From Acanthosepion esculentum (lineage: Eukaryota > Mollusca > Cephalopoda > Sepiida > Sepiidae): a stretch of DNA of 64,000 nucleotides. The translations under genes and the position numbers were made by a program. Of the stretch, positions 1 to 13,060 are shown piece by piece (position 1 is the stretch's first letter; the number at the start of each line of letters is the position of its first letter). The DNA is taken from NCBI GenBank assembly GCA_964036315.1, contig OZ038507.1, positions 61,133,002 to 61,197,001 on the forward strand. The letters are read 5' to 3'. The notes below the pieces were generated by a model. It did no database searches and was not told the DNA's origin. It was given only the letters and a program-made list of their open reading frames with translations.

Positions 1-285
1 AAAAATACAATCTCGAATGGCTCACTTTAATGACGATTACGCCTGCGACGACCACCGAGAGCGCGAGTTGGCCTAATTGTTGAGGCAAAAGAAATCATAT
101 GATTTCGTGCTTATTTACTCCTATGAATCACAAATGCCCTTGGGAAAGGCTTGAACGTTCTTTTCCCTAGGCCCATCGTTTTAGGTCACAGCGGGATATT
201 GATAATGGACAAATGAATAGTTTAATCGATTTTTTTCTCTCGTAAAGGTTTTTATATAAAATAGACAATTAAATTAGGACTGCAA
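1..285. other. unassigned stretch
   Basis: No repeat, terminal inverted repeat or convincing open frame recognised. The first 200 bases have higher GC than what follows. A 'cccttgggaaaggctt' string near 137 resembles the SINE core found elsewhere in the window, so a decayed SINE fragment is possible. Confidence 0.3.
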
Positions 286-289
286 CTCG

Positions 290-1749
<1,460 letters not shown>

Positions 1750-2330
1750 ATGAATAAAAGAAAGTGAATTTATACATTTTCTTTGTTCTGGAGAATTGAC
1801 AAAAATAATAAACAGTATTTATTTATTAGATTGTTTATTGGAATAGTTAGCAAAACAACGGCTAATTGCCAACTGATTCAAATTTTATAAATTGGTAAAT
1901 AATAAAGATGTCCTTATAGTCGGTTCATATATTTTAATAATTTAGTAAAAATGTTTATAAATTTATTAATAAAAATTTTTTTCACATTTATTGCTACATA
2001 ACTTGGTAAATGATAAATATTACATTGCATTAGTTTTTGGAATGTTAGAAATATAAAATTATTCTTGTAAATAAACAATCTAATAGTGTTTAGTATTTTC
2101 ATTGCAAATTCTCAAGATTTCTTCCATCATGTGTTTAGATTTCATTCCAGTTCTAATAATTGCTTTTTAAACCAATAAACATTGCGAAAAAGTGATTGTA
2201 GTTAAAATCAAAGCGGTGTCATGAAAAAAATACATAGTCTTATTTGCAGGCACGTTTATACATGTTTTCCCGAAATCCCTTTTAAAACTATTGTGTTTAC
2301 GTTTTAATTAAAAGCTTACAGATATCCATC
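1750..2330. repeat. dispersed AT-rich repeat, 'family Y'
   Basis: Recurring strings include 'aataataaacagtatttatt', 'ttagattgttta' and 'ggtaaataataaagat', followed by 'ttaataatttagtaaa'. The same order of strings recurs near 2520-2660, 9180-9345, 9640-9860, 16740-17400 and 21900-22560, on either strand. No protein is recognisable. It is probably a non-autonomous element whose ends I could not fix. Confidence 0.5.
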
Positions 2331-2333
2331 ATT

Positions 2334-2528
2334 GAGTGAATTAATTGAAACAAATAGAATAATTCGGTTATTATTTACTTTTTTCGTATTTTTCTAATGA
2401 AACATGAACCCAGTGCTCATGTTAGTACTTTATAATGACCATTCCACGGAGTCTTTCCTTGCAGATTGATCACAGATTCTCGATTGGATTTAATTCAGGA
2501 GAGTTTCCGAGTCAGTCTATAGTACTTA
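2334..2528 (-). mobile_element. Tc1-like element fragment
   Basis: This segment is a diverged copy of the left part of the Tc1 derivative at 18661-19237. It shares 'aataattc.gttattattta', 'aatgaaacatga.ccagtg' and 'gattgatcacagattctcga'. It lacks the terminal repeat and runs into a family-Y repeat at its right edge, so it is a truncated relic. Read on the minus strand it would cover the end of the transposase. Confidence 0.6.
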
Positions 2529-2639
2529 ATAAATAAACAATCTTATAAATAGTATTTAATATTTTGGCTACCAATTCTCAAGGACAAGGAGAATGTATAA
2601 ATTCTCTGTCATATGTTTGTTTTAATACAATTCTAATTA

Positions 2640-3335
2640 TCGCCTTTTAAAATCCGGAATCGATCCTCCAAGTCTATACATCGACCATTCGACCTTGCAT
2701 GGAGTATTGCTGCCATATATGGTCTGGAGCTCCTGCTGTTTGCCTCAGGCTTCTTGATAAGATCCAGAGACGGATATGCAATGTGATTGGCCCTGATCTG
2801 TCATCTCGTCTGCAGTCGCTCTCTCACAGACGCGACGTTGCCTTTTACAAATACTTTCACGGTAATTGCTCCGAGGAGCTGCTTTCGCTTGTCCCTAGGC
2901 CTCGTGAATTTAAACGTCCCACGAGGCTGGCATCCCGTTCCCACCCCTTAAAAACCGTTGAAACTGTTAGATGTAGACGTCTCTTCTACTCCAATAGCTT
3001 CATGTCTCGCACATCTCGCCTGTGGAACTCCCTTCCCTATTCCTGTTTCCCTGACAAATACAATCTTCAACTATTTAAGTGTAACGTCAAACGACATCTC
3101 CAGTTGCCTTCATCTATCCACTTCCCTTCTCCACATCCTTTCACCTTTCATTCCTATCTGCTCTCGCTCCAAATCTTCTGTAACCCCCTTGCCTTGATCG
3201 ACCCACTGTCTTTCTCTTTCTCCACATCCTCTCCTTTACCACTCCTATCTGCTCTTCCTCCAACCCTTCTATAACCCCTTGCGTGATAGTGGCCTCCAGC
3301 CTTGCTTGGGGTGATACGCTTAAAAAAAAATGATA
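2640..3335 (+). mobile_element. non-LTR retrotransposon 3' end (LINE A, copy 1)
   Basis: The open frame at 2699-3274 encodes the C-terminal tail that follows the reverse transcriptase palm in jockey/CR1-type LINEs. The visible family pattern is Ile-Gln-Arg-Arg, then RLQSLSHRRDVAFYKYFHG, CSEEL, RPTRLASRSHP, and 'SRTSRLWNSLP' near residue 100. The catalytic Y-x-D-D region is absent because the copy is 5'-truncated, as is usual for LINEs. The 3' untranslated part carries 'ccagccttgcttggggtgat' and ends in an A-rich tract near 3321-3335. Minus-strand copies of the same 3' end lie at 36200-36985 and 63165-63695. The copy is not functional. Confidence 0.85.
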
Positions 3336-3484
3336 GTTAAAATGATAGCGGTGTCAATGGAAAAACCGTCTCTTTGACAATCCCTTTTTTTTTTTTCGGA
3401 TATGAAGGTCCAAATTTGCCAGTTCCTCTTTATACTATCTCTCTCCTAATCCCTGTTCTGCTAACTCGTCACCCAAAGTCGTTT

Positions 3485-3638
3485 CCTTTTGCCTTCAATA
3501 TGTCAAATTTTTAAGCCCTCTTTTGCAGTATAAACTACGGGTTGGATCTGTGTGTGGTGAAGAAACACAGATGTGTCTGAGCAGTGGCCTGTGATGGGGA
3601 TTAGCTAGCCGTCCTCGTAGAATGAACAGTCTCCAGAT
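3485..3638 (-). repeat. dispersed repeat 'family Z', copy 1
   Basis: Contains 'ttgcagtataaactacgggt' followed by 'gggattagctagccgtcc'. Related segments occur at 4230-4345, 31500-31660 and 32230-32370, on both strands, with 'gcccacctgtggtttatact' and 'ttagccaatc'. The origin is unclear. No internal protein or clean termini were found. Confidence 0.55.
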
Positions 3639-4111
3639 CGGTGTTTCTCAACCATTTTAGCCAACGGCACACCTCGGAGCACATAAAAAATATCACGGCC
3701 CACTTAGCAAAGATTTTTAAGAGTACACATGTCAATGTTATGAAAGAAAACCATAGATTTAAAAAAACATACACACAAACATGAACTTAATTTATTTCAA
3801 TGTTTCTATTCAACTATTTGTGCAATTTATTTACTGTGAAACCTGTGCCTGTTTCCGTTATTTCTTCAATGTTTGGTCGAATGTGCGACAAGCAGAACCT
3901 CATTTCTTCTTCAGTTGAGCGTAGTCATTCTCGCTTCTTATTTTTGATATTATTTAGGGTTGAGAAACCTGATTCATATAAATAAGAATTAGAAAGTTGT
4001 AATAAAACTGATTAATCCTTTTTAGCTAATGTGGGATAAAATGTTTAATACGTATTCATTTATTCAAATGCTTACGCTGTACCGTTACTACATCCGCACA
4101 CACACATACAT

Positions 4112-4189
<78 letters not shown>

Positions 4190-4240
4190 ATAATATTTCA
4201 TGATACACTTAAGAGGATCTCGCAGCACTAGGGCGGTTAG
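3639..4240. mobile_element. hAT-type non-autonomous element, copy 1
   Basis: It opens with 'ggtgtttctcaaccatttta' and 'cggcacacct', the usual edge of hAT elements whose termini read C-A-G-x-G-x-T-T-C-T-C-A-A-C-C. The interior shares 'aatgtttggtcgaatgtgcg' and 'atttcttcttcagttgagcg' with copies at 4558-5741 and 19595-20690. A (TA)n tract follows, then 'gatacacttaagaggatctc', the counterpart of the right end seen at 5680-5741. Family Z truncates the right end. Confidence 0.7.
4119..4183. repeat. (TA)n microsatellite
   Basis: About 33 TA units inside the hAT copy. The equivalent position in copy 3 (5568-5656) also holds a TA tract, so the tract may belong to the element itself. Confidence 0.95.
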
Positions 4241-4345
4241 CCAATCTCCATTGCAGACGCTTTTTTGGTCAACACCTGAAGAGCCCACCTGTGGTTTATA
4301 CTGCAATTATGCTGAGCGGACCTTAGTTACAGTTTCGGGGGGAGA
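4230..4345 (+). repeat. dispersed repeat 'family Z', copy 2
   Basis: Begins 'ggcggttagccaatctccat' and continues 'gagcccacctgtggtttata', 'tgctgagcggaccttagtta'. It matches 32230-32370 nearly base for base in places. Confidence 0.6.
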
Positions 4346-4545
4346 GGGAGAGGGAGAGAGAGATGGGGGAAAGAGGGAGAGAGAGAAAGAGAGAGAGAAA
4401 GAAAGAGAGAGAGGGAGGGAGAGAGAGGGAGAGAGGGCGATAGAGAGGGATAGGGAGGGAGAGAGAGGGGTGAGAGGGAGAGAGAGGGGGAGAGGGAGAG
4501 AGGGGGGGAGAAAGAGAGAGAGAGAGAGAAAGAAAGAGAGAGTGA
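4338..4545. repeat. (GA)n-rich low-complexity tract
   Basis: About 200 bases of GA, GAAA and GGGA runs. All six frames stay open in places and give false Arg/Glu or Leu/Ser-rich open frames of 80-119 codons. Confidence 0.95.
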
Positions 4546-4557
4546 ACAACAGTCTCT

Positions 4558-5741
<1,184 letters not shown>

Positions 5742-6180
5742 CTCTAGACTGACTGGTCTGGTACTTGTGTGTGTGTGTGTGTGTGTCTGCGTTTTGTACA
5801 TAAACAGTCAGTTGTATAAAAATGTCCAATAGTTATGTATTCATTAGGACAATAGACACCAATGAAACGTAACGAATCACGGGTCCACGTCATGGTCGAA
5901 ATGCGCTTTGCTTCAATAGTATTTATCGATTTAGGCGTGCCGCGCCACGGAGTCTGCGTGTGTCTGAATTTGGCTGGACGGTCGGCGAGAAAAAGGTGAA
6001 TGGGTGCGGTATGGCACGTGTACAAATGGTGGCGGGGAGGAAAGGTGGTGTAGATGACAGATTTCAGTTCTTTTATAGTTTCGGGCGTATTTACATAGGT
6101 ATGTCCATAATTGCGCAGCGTAATAATGGAAATAAATATATATATTGTTTAACATAATCTCCTTCCTTGTCAATGCACTT
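5742..6180. other. unassigned stretch with short (GT)n
   Basis: A short GT tract at 5764-5785. The rest has no recognised repeat. Open frames of 60-93 codons on both strands overlap each other and are not supported as genes. Confidence 0.3.
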
Positions 6181-6583
6181 AATTCAGGGGTGAATATTAA
6201 TATTACTAGCCAAATCCCCGTCTTACGAACATTCCTCTTAATAAAAATTTAAAAGATAATTCAGCAGACGATGTTATTTTATTTATGGCAGCTAGATTTT
6301 TTGGCGGTCGCCTTACTCGGTTTCCGTTGTTCGATACTGTGCATCTATTAAAAAAAAATGACGGTTTTATGGCGATCACCCTTCACTTCTTTGCCTTTTG
6401 GCCTGAGATGCAATGACTAGCTAAGACCAGTTATGTGCCCGAACCTGCATAGGTAGGGGCTGGGTAAATTTTGAGCATAGCCCGAGTAGAAACGCTCGGG
6501 TTCCCCACTTTATACAACTGAACCAGTTTGTGTCAGGTGAATATCTCGTTTCTCGGCCATTGGGCTGGGATCAAAATGAAGTA
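6181..6583. other. unassigned old repeat-like DNA, left flank of MITE
   Basis: Mixed-composition sequence containing the invertible motif 'gcccgagtagaaacgctcgg'. The palindromic MITE is inserted into it. The flank resumes after the MITE as 'ctgccttcggtcggataaac'. Confidence 0.3.
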
Positions 6584-6767
6584 CAGTGTAACCCGGATAT
6601 AAGAGAGTTGTCGGGCCAGAGGAAAAGTCTCTTATATCTGGGTTTATCTTATATCCGGGTTTTGCCTATTTTGTTTTATTAACACAGGCTCTAATTTTGG
6701 ACCAGATAAATCGCTCTTATATCCGGGTTTATCTTATATCCGGGTCTCTTATATCCAGGTTACACTG
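6584..6767. mobile_element. palindromic MITE, Tc1/mariner-pogo type, copy A
   Basis: Starts CAGTGTAACCCGGATATAAG and ends with its inverse, flanked on both sides by TA, the target duplication of Tc1/mariner-superfamily elements. The whole element is nearly palindromic. Internal inverted blocks 'cttatatccgggtt' repeat several times around a short central unique string 'acacaggctctaattt'. Copies B (11457-11659) and C (63709-63895) share the ends, the centre and the TA duplication. Confidence 0.9.
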
Positions 6768-7329
6768 TATCTGCCTTCGGTCGGATAAACTTCATTTCAT
6801 CTCTCAGTTGTCTGTCTGTCCTCGGACAGAGCGCAACTGAAAATATTATTGAGATGTGACGTCCGTGTTCGAGAAACAACTGTCCGCGGCAGTACCTTCT
6901 CTCAGTGCACTAAAGTCGGGGTGAGGATCGGTAATAATACCAATGCCAGCACAAACGACGGTTGCAGAAGCTGGGATATTTTTTAACACCTGTCCCGGGA
7001 GCACGGGCTCGGACTCCCCACATTAAACTGACTTTGTATCACTTCCTGCCAGCGTGGGGAGGCAAGAAAACTTCTTGGCCTTTTTGAGTATGATCAAAGC
7101 TGTTCTTATCAGCTTAATCTAATTTTTTTTCTCAGCTTTCCACTTCTACCTTCCCTTCTCTCTTTCTTTCTTTCTTTCTTTCATTTTCTCACTACGACTA
7201 AGTAGTTTCTTTTCTCCTCTTTCCACGCGATCAAAACGGAATTGATCATTATTCATGTGGTATTAGCAGGGCGTAACGGCCGTGCGAACTAACGAAGGGA
7301 GGGACAAGCACAGTTATTTATAGGATCCT
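6768..7329. other. unassigned stretch, right flank of MITE
   Basis: Contains a short (CTTT)n tract near 7163-7182 and no recognised element. Confidence 0.3.
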
Positions 7330-7845
7330 ATCACTTGTCTCTTCAGGATTTAGAATTTCACTGCTCTCTACAGCTTCCATTACTTTAATATCTCTGAATT
7401 ACAATATACATTGTTTACGAAAAGGTAGAGAGTAGTTTCCCGTTGCCTTCTCCACGGTTTGTAATCCGGGGTTTGTCCTTCTCCCATTAGGACGTAGGCG
7501 ATCATGGTTCTCTACAGCTTCCATTTCTTTATTATCTGTGAATTGCATTGACACATTGAGAAAGATAACGAAGTGATTTCCGTTGCCTTTTTCACGGTTT
7601 TAAATTCAGAGCAGTCTTTCTCTCATCATGACGTAGGTGATCATGGTTCTCCACAGCTTCTTTTTCTTTATTGTATGTGAACTGCAATAGCACATTGAGA
7701 AAGATAATTAAGTGTTTTTTCGCTGCTTTTTTTCAGTTTTGAATTCAGAGCAGTCTTTCTCTCACCAGGACGTAGTTGATCGTGTTTCTCCACAGCTTCC
7801 TTTTCTTTATTGTATGTGAATAGTTTATTTGGTTTTAATTGTTAT
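7330..7845. repeat. tandem repeat, ~140-bp unit (array 1)
   Basis: About 3.5 units marked by 'cgtaggcgatcatggttctc', recurring near 7493, 7633 and 7770. Each is followed by 'cagcttcc..ttctttatt', 'gagaaagata' and 'gttgcctt'. The same unit forms a longer array at 10010-10800. Divergence between units is moderate, so the array is not recent. Confidence 0.85.
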
Positions 7846-8140
7846 TGGAGGCCTTACTTATCAATCAACCTTCCTGATTTCGAAGATAAATAAATTCACT
7901 TCATTTTGGTACCAGGTTTATTATTCTATCTAGTATAAAACTTGTTTTAGGATTGGAGAATTTACTTACTAATCAACACTCGTGATTTTGAAGGGAAATA
8001 AATTCACTTCATTTTGAAACCAGTTTTATTATTCTGTCTAATCTAAAACTTGTTTTAGGACTGGAGAATTTACTTAACAATAAACCCTCGTGTTTTTGAA
8101 GGGAAACAAATTCACTTGATTTTCATAACAGTGTTATTCT
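7845..8140. repeat. tandem repeat, ~113-bp unit
   Basis: About 2.6 units, each with 'aataaattcacttcatttt', 'gttttattattct' and 'aaaacttgttttagga'. It directly follows the 140-bp array, so two unrelated tandem families sit side by side. Confidence 0.85.
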
Positions 8141-8401
8141 AAGAACAATGTGGCTTTGTCAATGAACAAGTAATGCGATGTTATGATCAGAATATCAGAG
8201 AATGTAAGACAAATGCAGAACGATTTTTCATAAGTTACGGAGAAGCATTGACAAGGTCAGCATTAAGATCTACTTGAACTGCTAGGAAAATCATGACACT
8301 CAACTACGTGCTCTACCTTCAGGGTTTCATTAACCAGAACAACGCGTTTTACGTGATCTTAGAGTTGAGAAAAATAGAGTTGGTAAAATTTGGAGCAAAA
8401 C

Positions 8402-8403
<2 letters not shown>
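8141..8403. other. unassigned stretch
   Basis: No element recognised between the tandem arrays and the TA tracts. Confidence 0.3.
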
Positions 8404-8470
<67 letters not shown>

Positions 8471-8504
8471 TATGAAAAACTAGGTAATCCGTATGGGTAG
8501 ACCT

Positions 8505-8560
<56 letters not shown>
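8404..8560. repeat. two (TA)n tracts around a 40-base repeat-end segment
   Basis: TA tracts at 8404-8467 and 8508-8560 flank 'aaaaactaggtaatccgtat' plus 'gggtagacc'. The same segment occurs inverted near 42653-42690, also next to a TA tract. TA tracts therefore appear tied to the end of a specific dispersed element. Confidence 0.85.
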
Positions 8561-8562
<2 letters not shown>

Positions 8563-8616
8563 CTGGTAGCATGACAGTAAAACTCAATCTTTCTATGCTG
8601 TTTGAAAGTTTTCAAA

Positions 8617-9021
8617 TCAGCACCTGAAGATTGCATTTTGAAATCAGCACCTGAAGACTGCATTTTCAGATCAGCACCTGAAGATTGCATTTTCAGATCG
8701 GCACCTGAAGATTGCATTTTCAAATCAGCACCTGAAGATTGTCTTTTCAAATCAGCACCTGATGATTGCCTTTTCAAATCAGCACCTGAAGATTGCATTT
8801 TTAAATCAGCAGCTGAAGATTGCATTTTCAGATCAGCACCTGAAGATTGCGTTTCCAAATCATCACCGGAATATTGCGTTTTCAAATCAGCACCTGAAGA
8901 TTGCGTTTTCAAATCAGCACCTGAAGATTGCGTTTTCAAATCATCACCTGAAGATTGCCTTTTCAAATCAGCACCTGAAGATTGCATTTTCAAATCAGCA
9001 CCTGAGGATTGCATTTTCAGA
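8617..9021. repeat. 27-bp minisatellite, 15 units
   Basis: Fifteen units of exactly 27 bases, consensus 'tcagcacctgaagattgcat' plus 'tttcaaa'. Because 27 is divisible by 3, all units stay in phase and several frames stay open on both strands. The plus strand reads S-A-P-E-D-C-I-F-K repeats, the minus strand Q-S-S-G-A-D-L-K-M repeats. There is no signal peptide, splice context or conserved flanking domain, so I treat it as non-coding, though an expressed repeat protein is not excluded. Confidence 0.95.
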
Positions 9022-9179
9022 TCAGCACAACGATTGCGTTTTACAGGATTCTCAGAGTTGAGCAACCGTTGTGGAAAATATTTGTTTATCATAATATAAA
9101 TTACATCTCTGTCATTATACATCAAGCACAATTTCATCAATACCAGTACTCAATGTACGATGTTATATTAGTACCACAA

Positions 9180-9345
9180 TATTCAGACATTTATTAACAT
9201 TTACTAAATTATTAAAATATATGAACCAACTATAAGAACATCCTTATTATTTACGATTTTATAAAGTTCAAATCAATTGACAAATTAGCCGCTGTTTTGC
9301 CAACCCTTCCAATAGACATAAGAATAAATAGTGTAAATAAACACT
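9180..9345. repeat. dispersed AT-rich repeat, family Y copy
   Basis: Carries 'atttactaaattattaaaat', 'ctataagaacatccttatta' and 'gttttgccaacc' in reverse order relative to 1750-2110. Confidence 0.5.
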
Positions 9346-9640
9346 AATACCCTTGGGAAAGGTATTAATCCTCCTCTTCTCCCTATAATAGCAGGGCAGA
9401 CTGGGGTCTATAGTCTTGGTTGGCAACTGGTCTAGGAGAAGGACAACTCTGAATTCAAAACCTGCGAGGGGTCGTTTGGAGACCTTGTGTCACGTAATGC
9501 ACCAAGTCTCTGTATTCGGCCCTTCAAAAACTGTGGTTGATTCTGCACAAAGCCTTCACCACTATAATCAAATCATATGTGCTAGTGTCTGGCTCTCGGT
9601 TCCTAGGAACTGAGCTGCTTGACCCTCATACGTCGAATAC
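9346..9640 (+). mobile_element. tRNA-derived SINE family 1 copy (5'-truncated)
   Basis: Core 'taatacccttgggaaaggta' is followed by 'atcctcctcttctccct', 'atagcagggcagactgg' and 'ccttggttggcaactggtct'. It lacks the tRNA-like head. The 3' part has 'gaccttgtgtcac' and 'cctaggaactgagctgctt', shared with the minus-strand copy at 52310-52570. This marks a subfamily tail different from the copies near 13.1, 39.5 and 49.7 kb. Confidence 0.8.
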
Positions 9641-10009
9641 AACCGGAAAGTAAACCAAACAAACAATCTAATAAATAAATATTTTTTGTTGTTAATTTTC
9701 AAGAATAAAAAATAAGTCCCTTTCAACATATGTATAGGTTTTATTACCAATCTATTTTAAAACAATAAACATTATAGTTAAAATAAACATTAATAGTTAA
9801 AATAAAAGCGGTGTAATAGGAAAACCGTCCTTTTATTTTGCGGGTACGGATGTCCATGTTTGCCGAAAAAGTGATGTTGATCCTAACTAGGTGCACTCTC
9901 TTTATTTCTTAAGTATAGTGAAATATTCTTCTTCTCTCCTACCATATTTTACGAAGTCTTAGTAACTATTTAGAGCTTGACAAAAAATTACTAGATTCTA
10001 GTCTACGAC
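9641..10009. repeat. family Y copy and unassigned DNA
   Basis: Contains 'aaacaatctaataaataaat' and 'aaaagcggtgtaataggaaa', strings shared with 2190-2240 and 3340-3380. Confidence 0.4.
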
Positions 10010-10800
10010 TTTCTAAAAAGTTATGTACCTTCAGGACGTAGGCGAACATGGCTCTTCACCACTTCCATTTCTTTATTATCTGTGAATTGCCGTGACTTCT
10101 TGGGAAAGATAGTGATTTCCAGTTGCCTTCTTTACGGTTTTGAATTCAGAGTTATCTTTCGCACTTCAGAATACCGACGATCATGGCTCTCTACAACTTC
10201 TTTTTCTTTATTATTTGTGAATTGTCATGACTTACTTTGAAAGATAGTATAGTGGTTTCCAGTTGCCTTCTCTATGGTTTTGAATTCACAGCTGTCTTTC
10301 GCACTTCAGAATATAGGCGATCATGGCTCTCCACAACTTCCTTTTCTTTATTATTTGTGAAATGTCATGACTTACTTTGAAAGATAGTATAGTGGTTTCC
10401 AGTTGCCTTCTCCATGGTTTTGAATTCAGAGATGACTTTCTCCCATCAGGCCATAGGTGATCATGGCTCTCCACAGTTTCCTTTTCTTTATTATATATGA
10501 ATTATCATGACTTCTTGGGAAAGATAATAGATTGGTTTCCTGCTATATTCCCCACGGTTTCGAATTACAGCTGTCTTTCTCCCTTCAGTACATTGTGATC
10601 ATGACTCTCCACAGCATCCTTTTCCTTATCTTCTTAGGAAAGATAGTAGAATGGTTACCAGTTGTCTTCTCGACTTTGAACTCACAGCTGTCATTTTCTA
10701 TTCATGGCCTAGGCAATTGTGCCTCTCCACAGCTTACTTTTTTATTATTTGTAAATTGCTTTGACGTCATGGGATAGATGGAGAAGCGGTTTCTCGCTGA
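10010..10800. repeat. tandem repeat, ~140-bp unit (array 2)
   Basis: About 5.5 units spaced near 139 bases, marked by 'ggcgatcatggctctccaca', 'ttctttattatttgtgaa', 'gaaagatagtatagtggttt' and 'ccagttgccttct'. It is the same family as array 1, 2.2 kb away, with a 115-bp array, a 27-bp minisatellite and a SINE between them. The later units are the most diverged. Confidence 0.9.
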
Positions 10801-11456
10801 CGACTCCACGCTTTTGAATTTAGTGTTGTATTTTTCCTAGACTGGTTGACATTACCTGCTGTTTAACCCATAGCAATGGGGAGAAGAAATGGATATATGA
10901 CTTTACCCTCGATGTAACAGACTTGGCTGGAACTAGAACCCAGCTCGCCGATTGCGTTTTCCATGCCGATTATTTCTAAACATTAGTTGATTTTGTATTA
11001 TTATTATTATTATTATTATTTGCAAAAGGTTACTGCGTGCGATTGTACCATTAAATGATCAGAGCTCATTTTGTTCCAAAATAATCAGTGTTGAGAGGAA
11101 CACTTCTTTTTTTTTTCGTATGTTTCCGCATGATTCAATTTCGAGAAGAAGTTTGAACTTGTGATTTTGTTCTTTTCTTCTTTTTATTGTTATTAAGTAG
11201 CGACAAATCCTTTTTACCTTTTCATTTTTAATTTAAATCCACAGAAATGTGTCGTGGTTTTGTCAATGGCTTTATTGTCTGAGGACGAAAACTGACCCCG
11301 CCTGGAAGCGGCTGAGTAGGGGACATTTTATAATCACTCAGTTGTGAAAGTGGTCTGAACTCTCATCAATTCACACGTCAAATGTGCGTGCGTGTGCATG
11401 CATGAGCGTACACACACACACACATACATTCTTAATTATCCCTTATTCCATACATA
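10801..11456. other. unassigned stretch with (ATT)n
   Basis: A short (ATT)n tract near 10997-11020 and a (CA)n near 11408-11424. Nothing else recognised. Confidence 0.3.
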
Positions 11457-11659
11457 CAGTGTAACCCAGATATAAGAGACCCGGATATAGGAGAAACACG
11501 GATATAAGAGAGATTTTCTCTGGTCCCAAATTAGAGCCTGTGTTAATGTTTATATAATAGACCAAACCCGGATATAAGAGAAACCCCATATAAGAGAAAC
11601 CCGGATATAAGAGACTTATTCTCCGGTCCCGACAACTCTCTTATATCCGGGTTACACTG
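11457..11659. mobile_element. palindromic MITE, copy B
   Basis: TA-flanked. The left end reads CAGTGTAACCCAGATATAAG and the right end is the inverse CAGTGTAACCCGGATATAAG. It shares the central 'acaggctctaatt' with copies A and C. It is longer than A by extra internal 'cccggatataagagaaa' blocks, so the copies differ in internal block number. Confidence 0.9.
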
Positions 11660-11689
11660 TATATATTTTGATTAATGGCTACATAACCA

Positions 11690-12060
11690 AGTTCTTTGAA
11701 CGGTAGAGAGCCAGGTTCAAATCTCACCGTCATTTGTCAAGGGAGTCACTTGTTGGTAATACATGCCTGTACCAATGTAGCCGTTGTTTGTCTGGTGAAC
11801 TATTACTAGTAAGCAGTGAGTTCGATCCTCACCGACTGTCCCAAGCAAAAATCGAAATTACATAACCCAATACGAGTTGGCATATCGTAAAACTAACCAA
11901 TATATGTATCTAAATATCTATCTAATATTCACCGAGTCTAATCACGTTGACCGTTACTCCGAAGTAGTGAGTTTGATCCTCACTAGGTGCCGCATGAAAA
12001 AATTCGTCATTAGATAACTCAACAATGGTTGCCACATAAAATCAGGCAAATCAACTGAAA
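11690..12060 (+). mobile_element. tRNA-derived SINE family 2, two tandem copies
   Basis: Two B-box-like strings occur, 'gtgagttcgatcctcaccga' (about 11816-11835) and 'gtgagtttgatcctcactag'. Each is preceded by a 'ggt(t)gaac.attact' arm and followed by a cap-like 'gtcccaagcaaaa' or 'gtgccgcatgaaaa', then by a tail with 'acataacccaa..gttggcat'. The tail resembles that of the 5S-derived SINE. A further B-box near 11712-11731 may mark a third partial copy. Confidence 0.65.
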
Positions 12061-12080
12061 AACAGACGCACGTACATACA

Positions 12081-13060
12081 TCTATATAGGGAATGTCAGT
12101 GTGTCAGTGTATCACACTTTTTCAATTTTACTCCGAGAGGCCGCAGCCCAACATATACCATTTTGGAATCAAGCCGACTCCGTGAGCAAATTAAAAAAAT
12201 TCGAAACGGGATCCGGATCCCCAATACTGAAATTTGGGATTCCCAAGTTTTTAATTACTACGATTGTTTTCCGCGAATTTTGCACATGATTTTTTTTACG
12301 ACGAATTTTTGTACGGTAACAATTTTTATATCTTGGATATATTTACCAACCTCCCCACAAGGTAAAATGTGGCACAAGGCCGAGTTTTAAAGTGGGGTAA
12401 AATCCGAACCCGTAGACTCGGCCAAAAATTCCCGTATAAAACGGTGTCGGATAGCTGTTTCCCGAGACAAGACTCTGCCCTTCGACATAGCCTCGTCTGG
12501 GGATCCCCTCTGCCCGAAGGTAGAGAGTTCGACCAGCACAGCTGGAAAAGATTCCAGCTGGACTCCGATCCAACCCCCGGAAACCAGAATTGGGAATAAT
12601 CGAAATTAAATGCGAAATCCAGTGACAGTCACCCATGAAATAAAAATAATTGTTTGTACGGAAAATAAGCACCTATGGAAATCAAATTGTCTTTAACTTA
12701 AGTGGCAGCAAAAGAATTATCGTTGAAAAGGTAAGCTTAAATATTAATGCAATAGGTAAATGCAGCGATCAGTTTTGAGTTCTTCTGTAGTTTATTGTTG
12801 CCTATCGCATACAGCAGCACTCTGCTCCCAAAAAGAAATCTCTGTCAACAGAAGATCAGATTGCAATCAAAAGAGCCAAGGTTGCAGTACAGAATAGAAA
12901 GTCCAGTGCAAATGAAAACCCAGATCAAACGTCAGCCAGAAGAGATTTCCAATGCTCAAAATATGCAAAGACTAAGGGACTCTCAAACTCCTGAACAAGC
13001 CGAAAGCCCAATCAAGAGTCCTCCGCAGGTGCTAGCTTAAATGCTGCCAGATAGTACTGC
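12081..13060 (+). mobile_element. Helitron relic (candidate)
   Basis: The left edge starts TCTATATAGGGAATGTCAGT after an A, followed by 'cgagaggccgcagcccaaca', resembling the usual TC start and GC-rich lead of animal Helitrons. Near the right end, 12795-13040, broken frames read RLRDSQTPEQAES and, in another frame, TEDQIAIKRAKVAVQNRKSS. These resemble the short Arg-rich 'TPEQAE' repeats near the start of many Helitron proteins. A frameshift separates the two. The middle (12350-12590) shares 'atgtggcacaaggcc' and 'cgtagactcgg' with 58855-59020. No Rep or helicase motif is present and the 3' end is not fixed. Confidence 0.4.

Noticed and set aside
8617..9021. CRISPR-like array
   Set aside because: Units are contiguous, with no unique spacers, no leader and no associated genes, in an animal-type genome. 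It is a minisatellite.
8349..9140. 263-codon minus-strand frame
   Set aside because: It is the antisense of a 27-bp minisatellite joined to two TA tracts. Frame openness follows from unit lengths.
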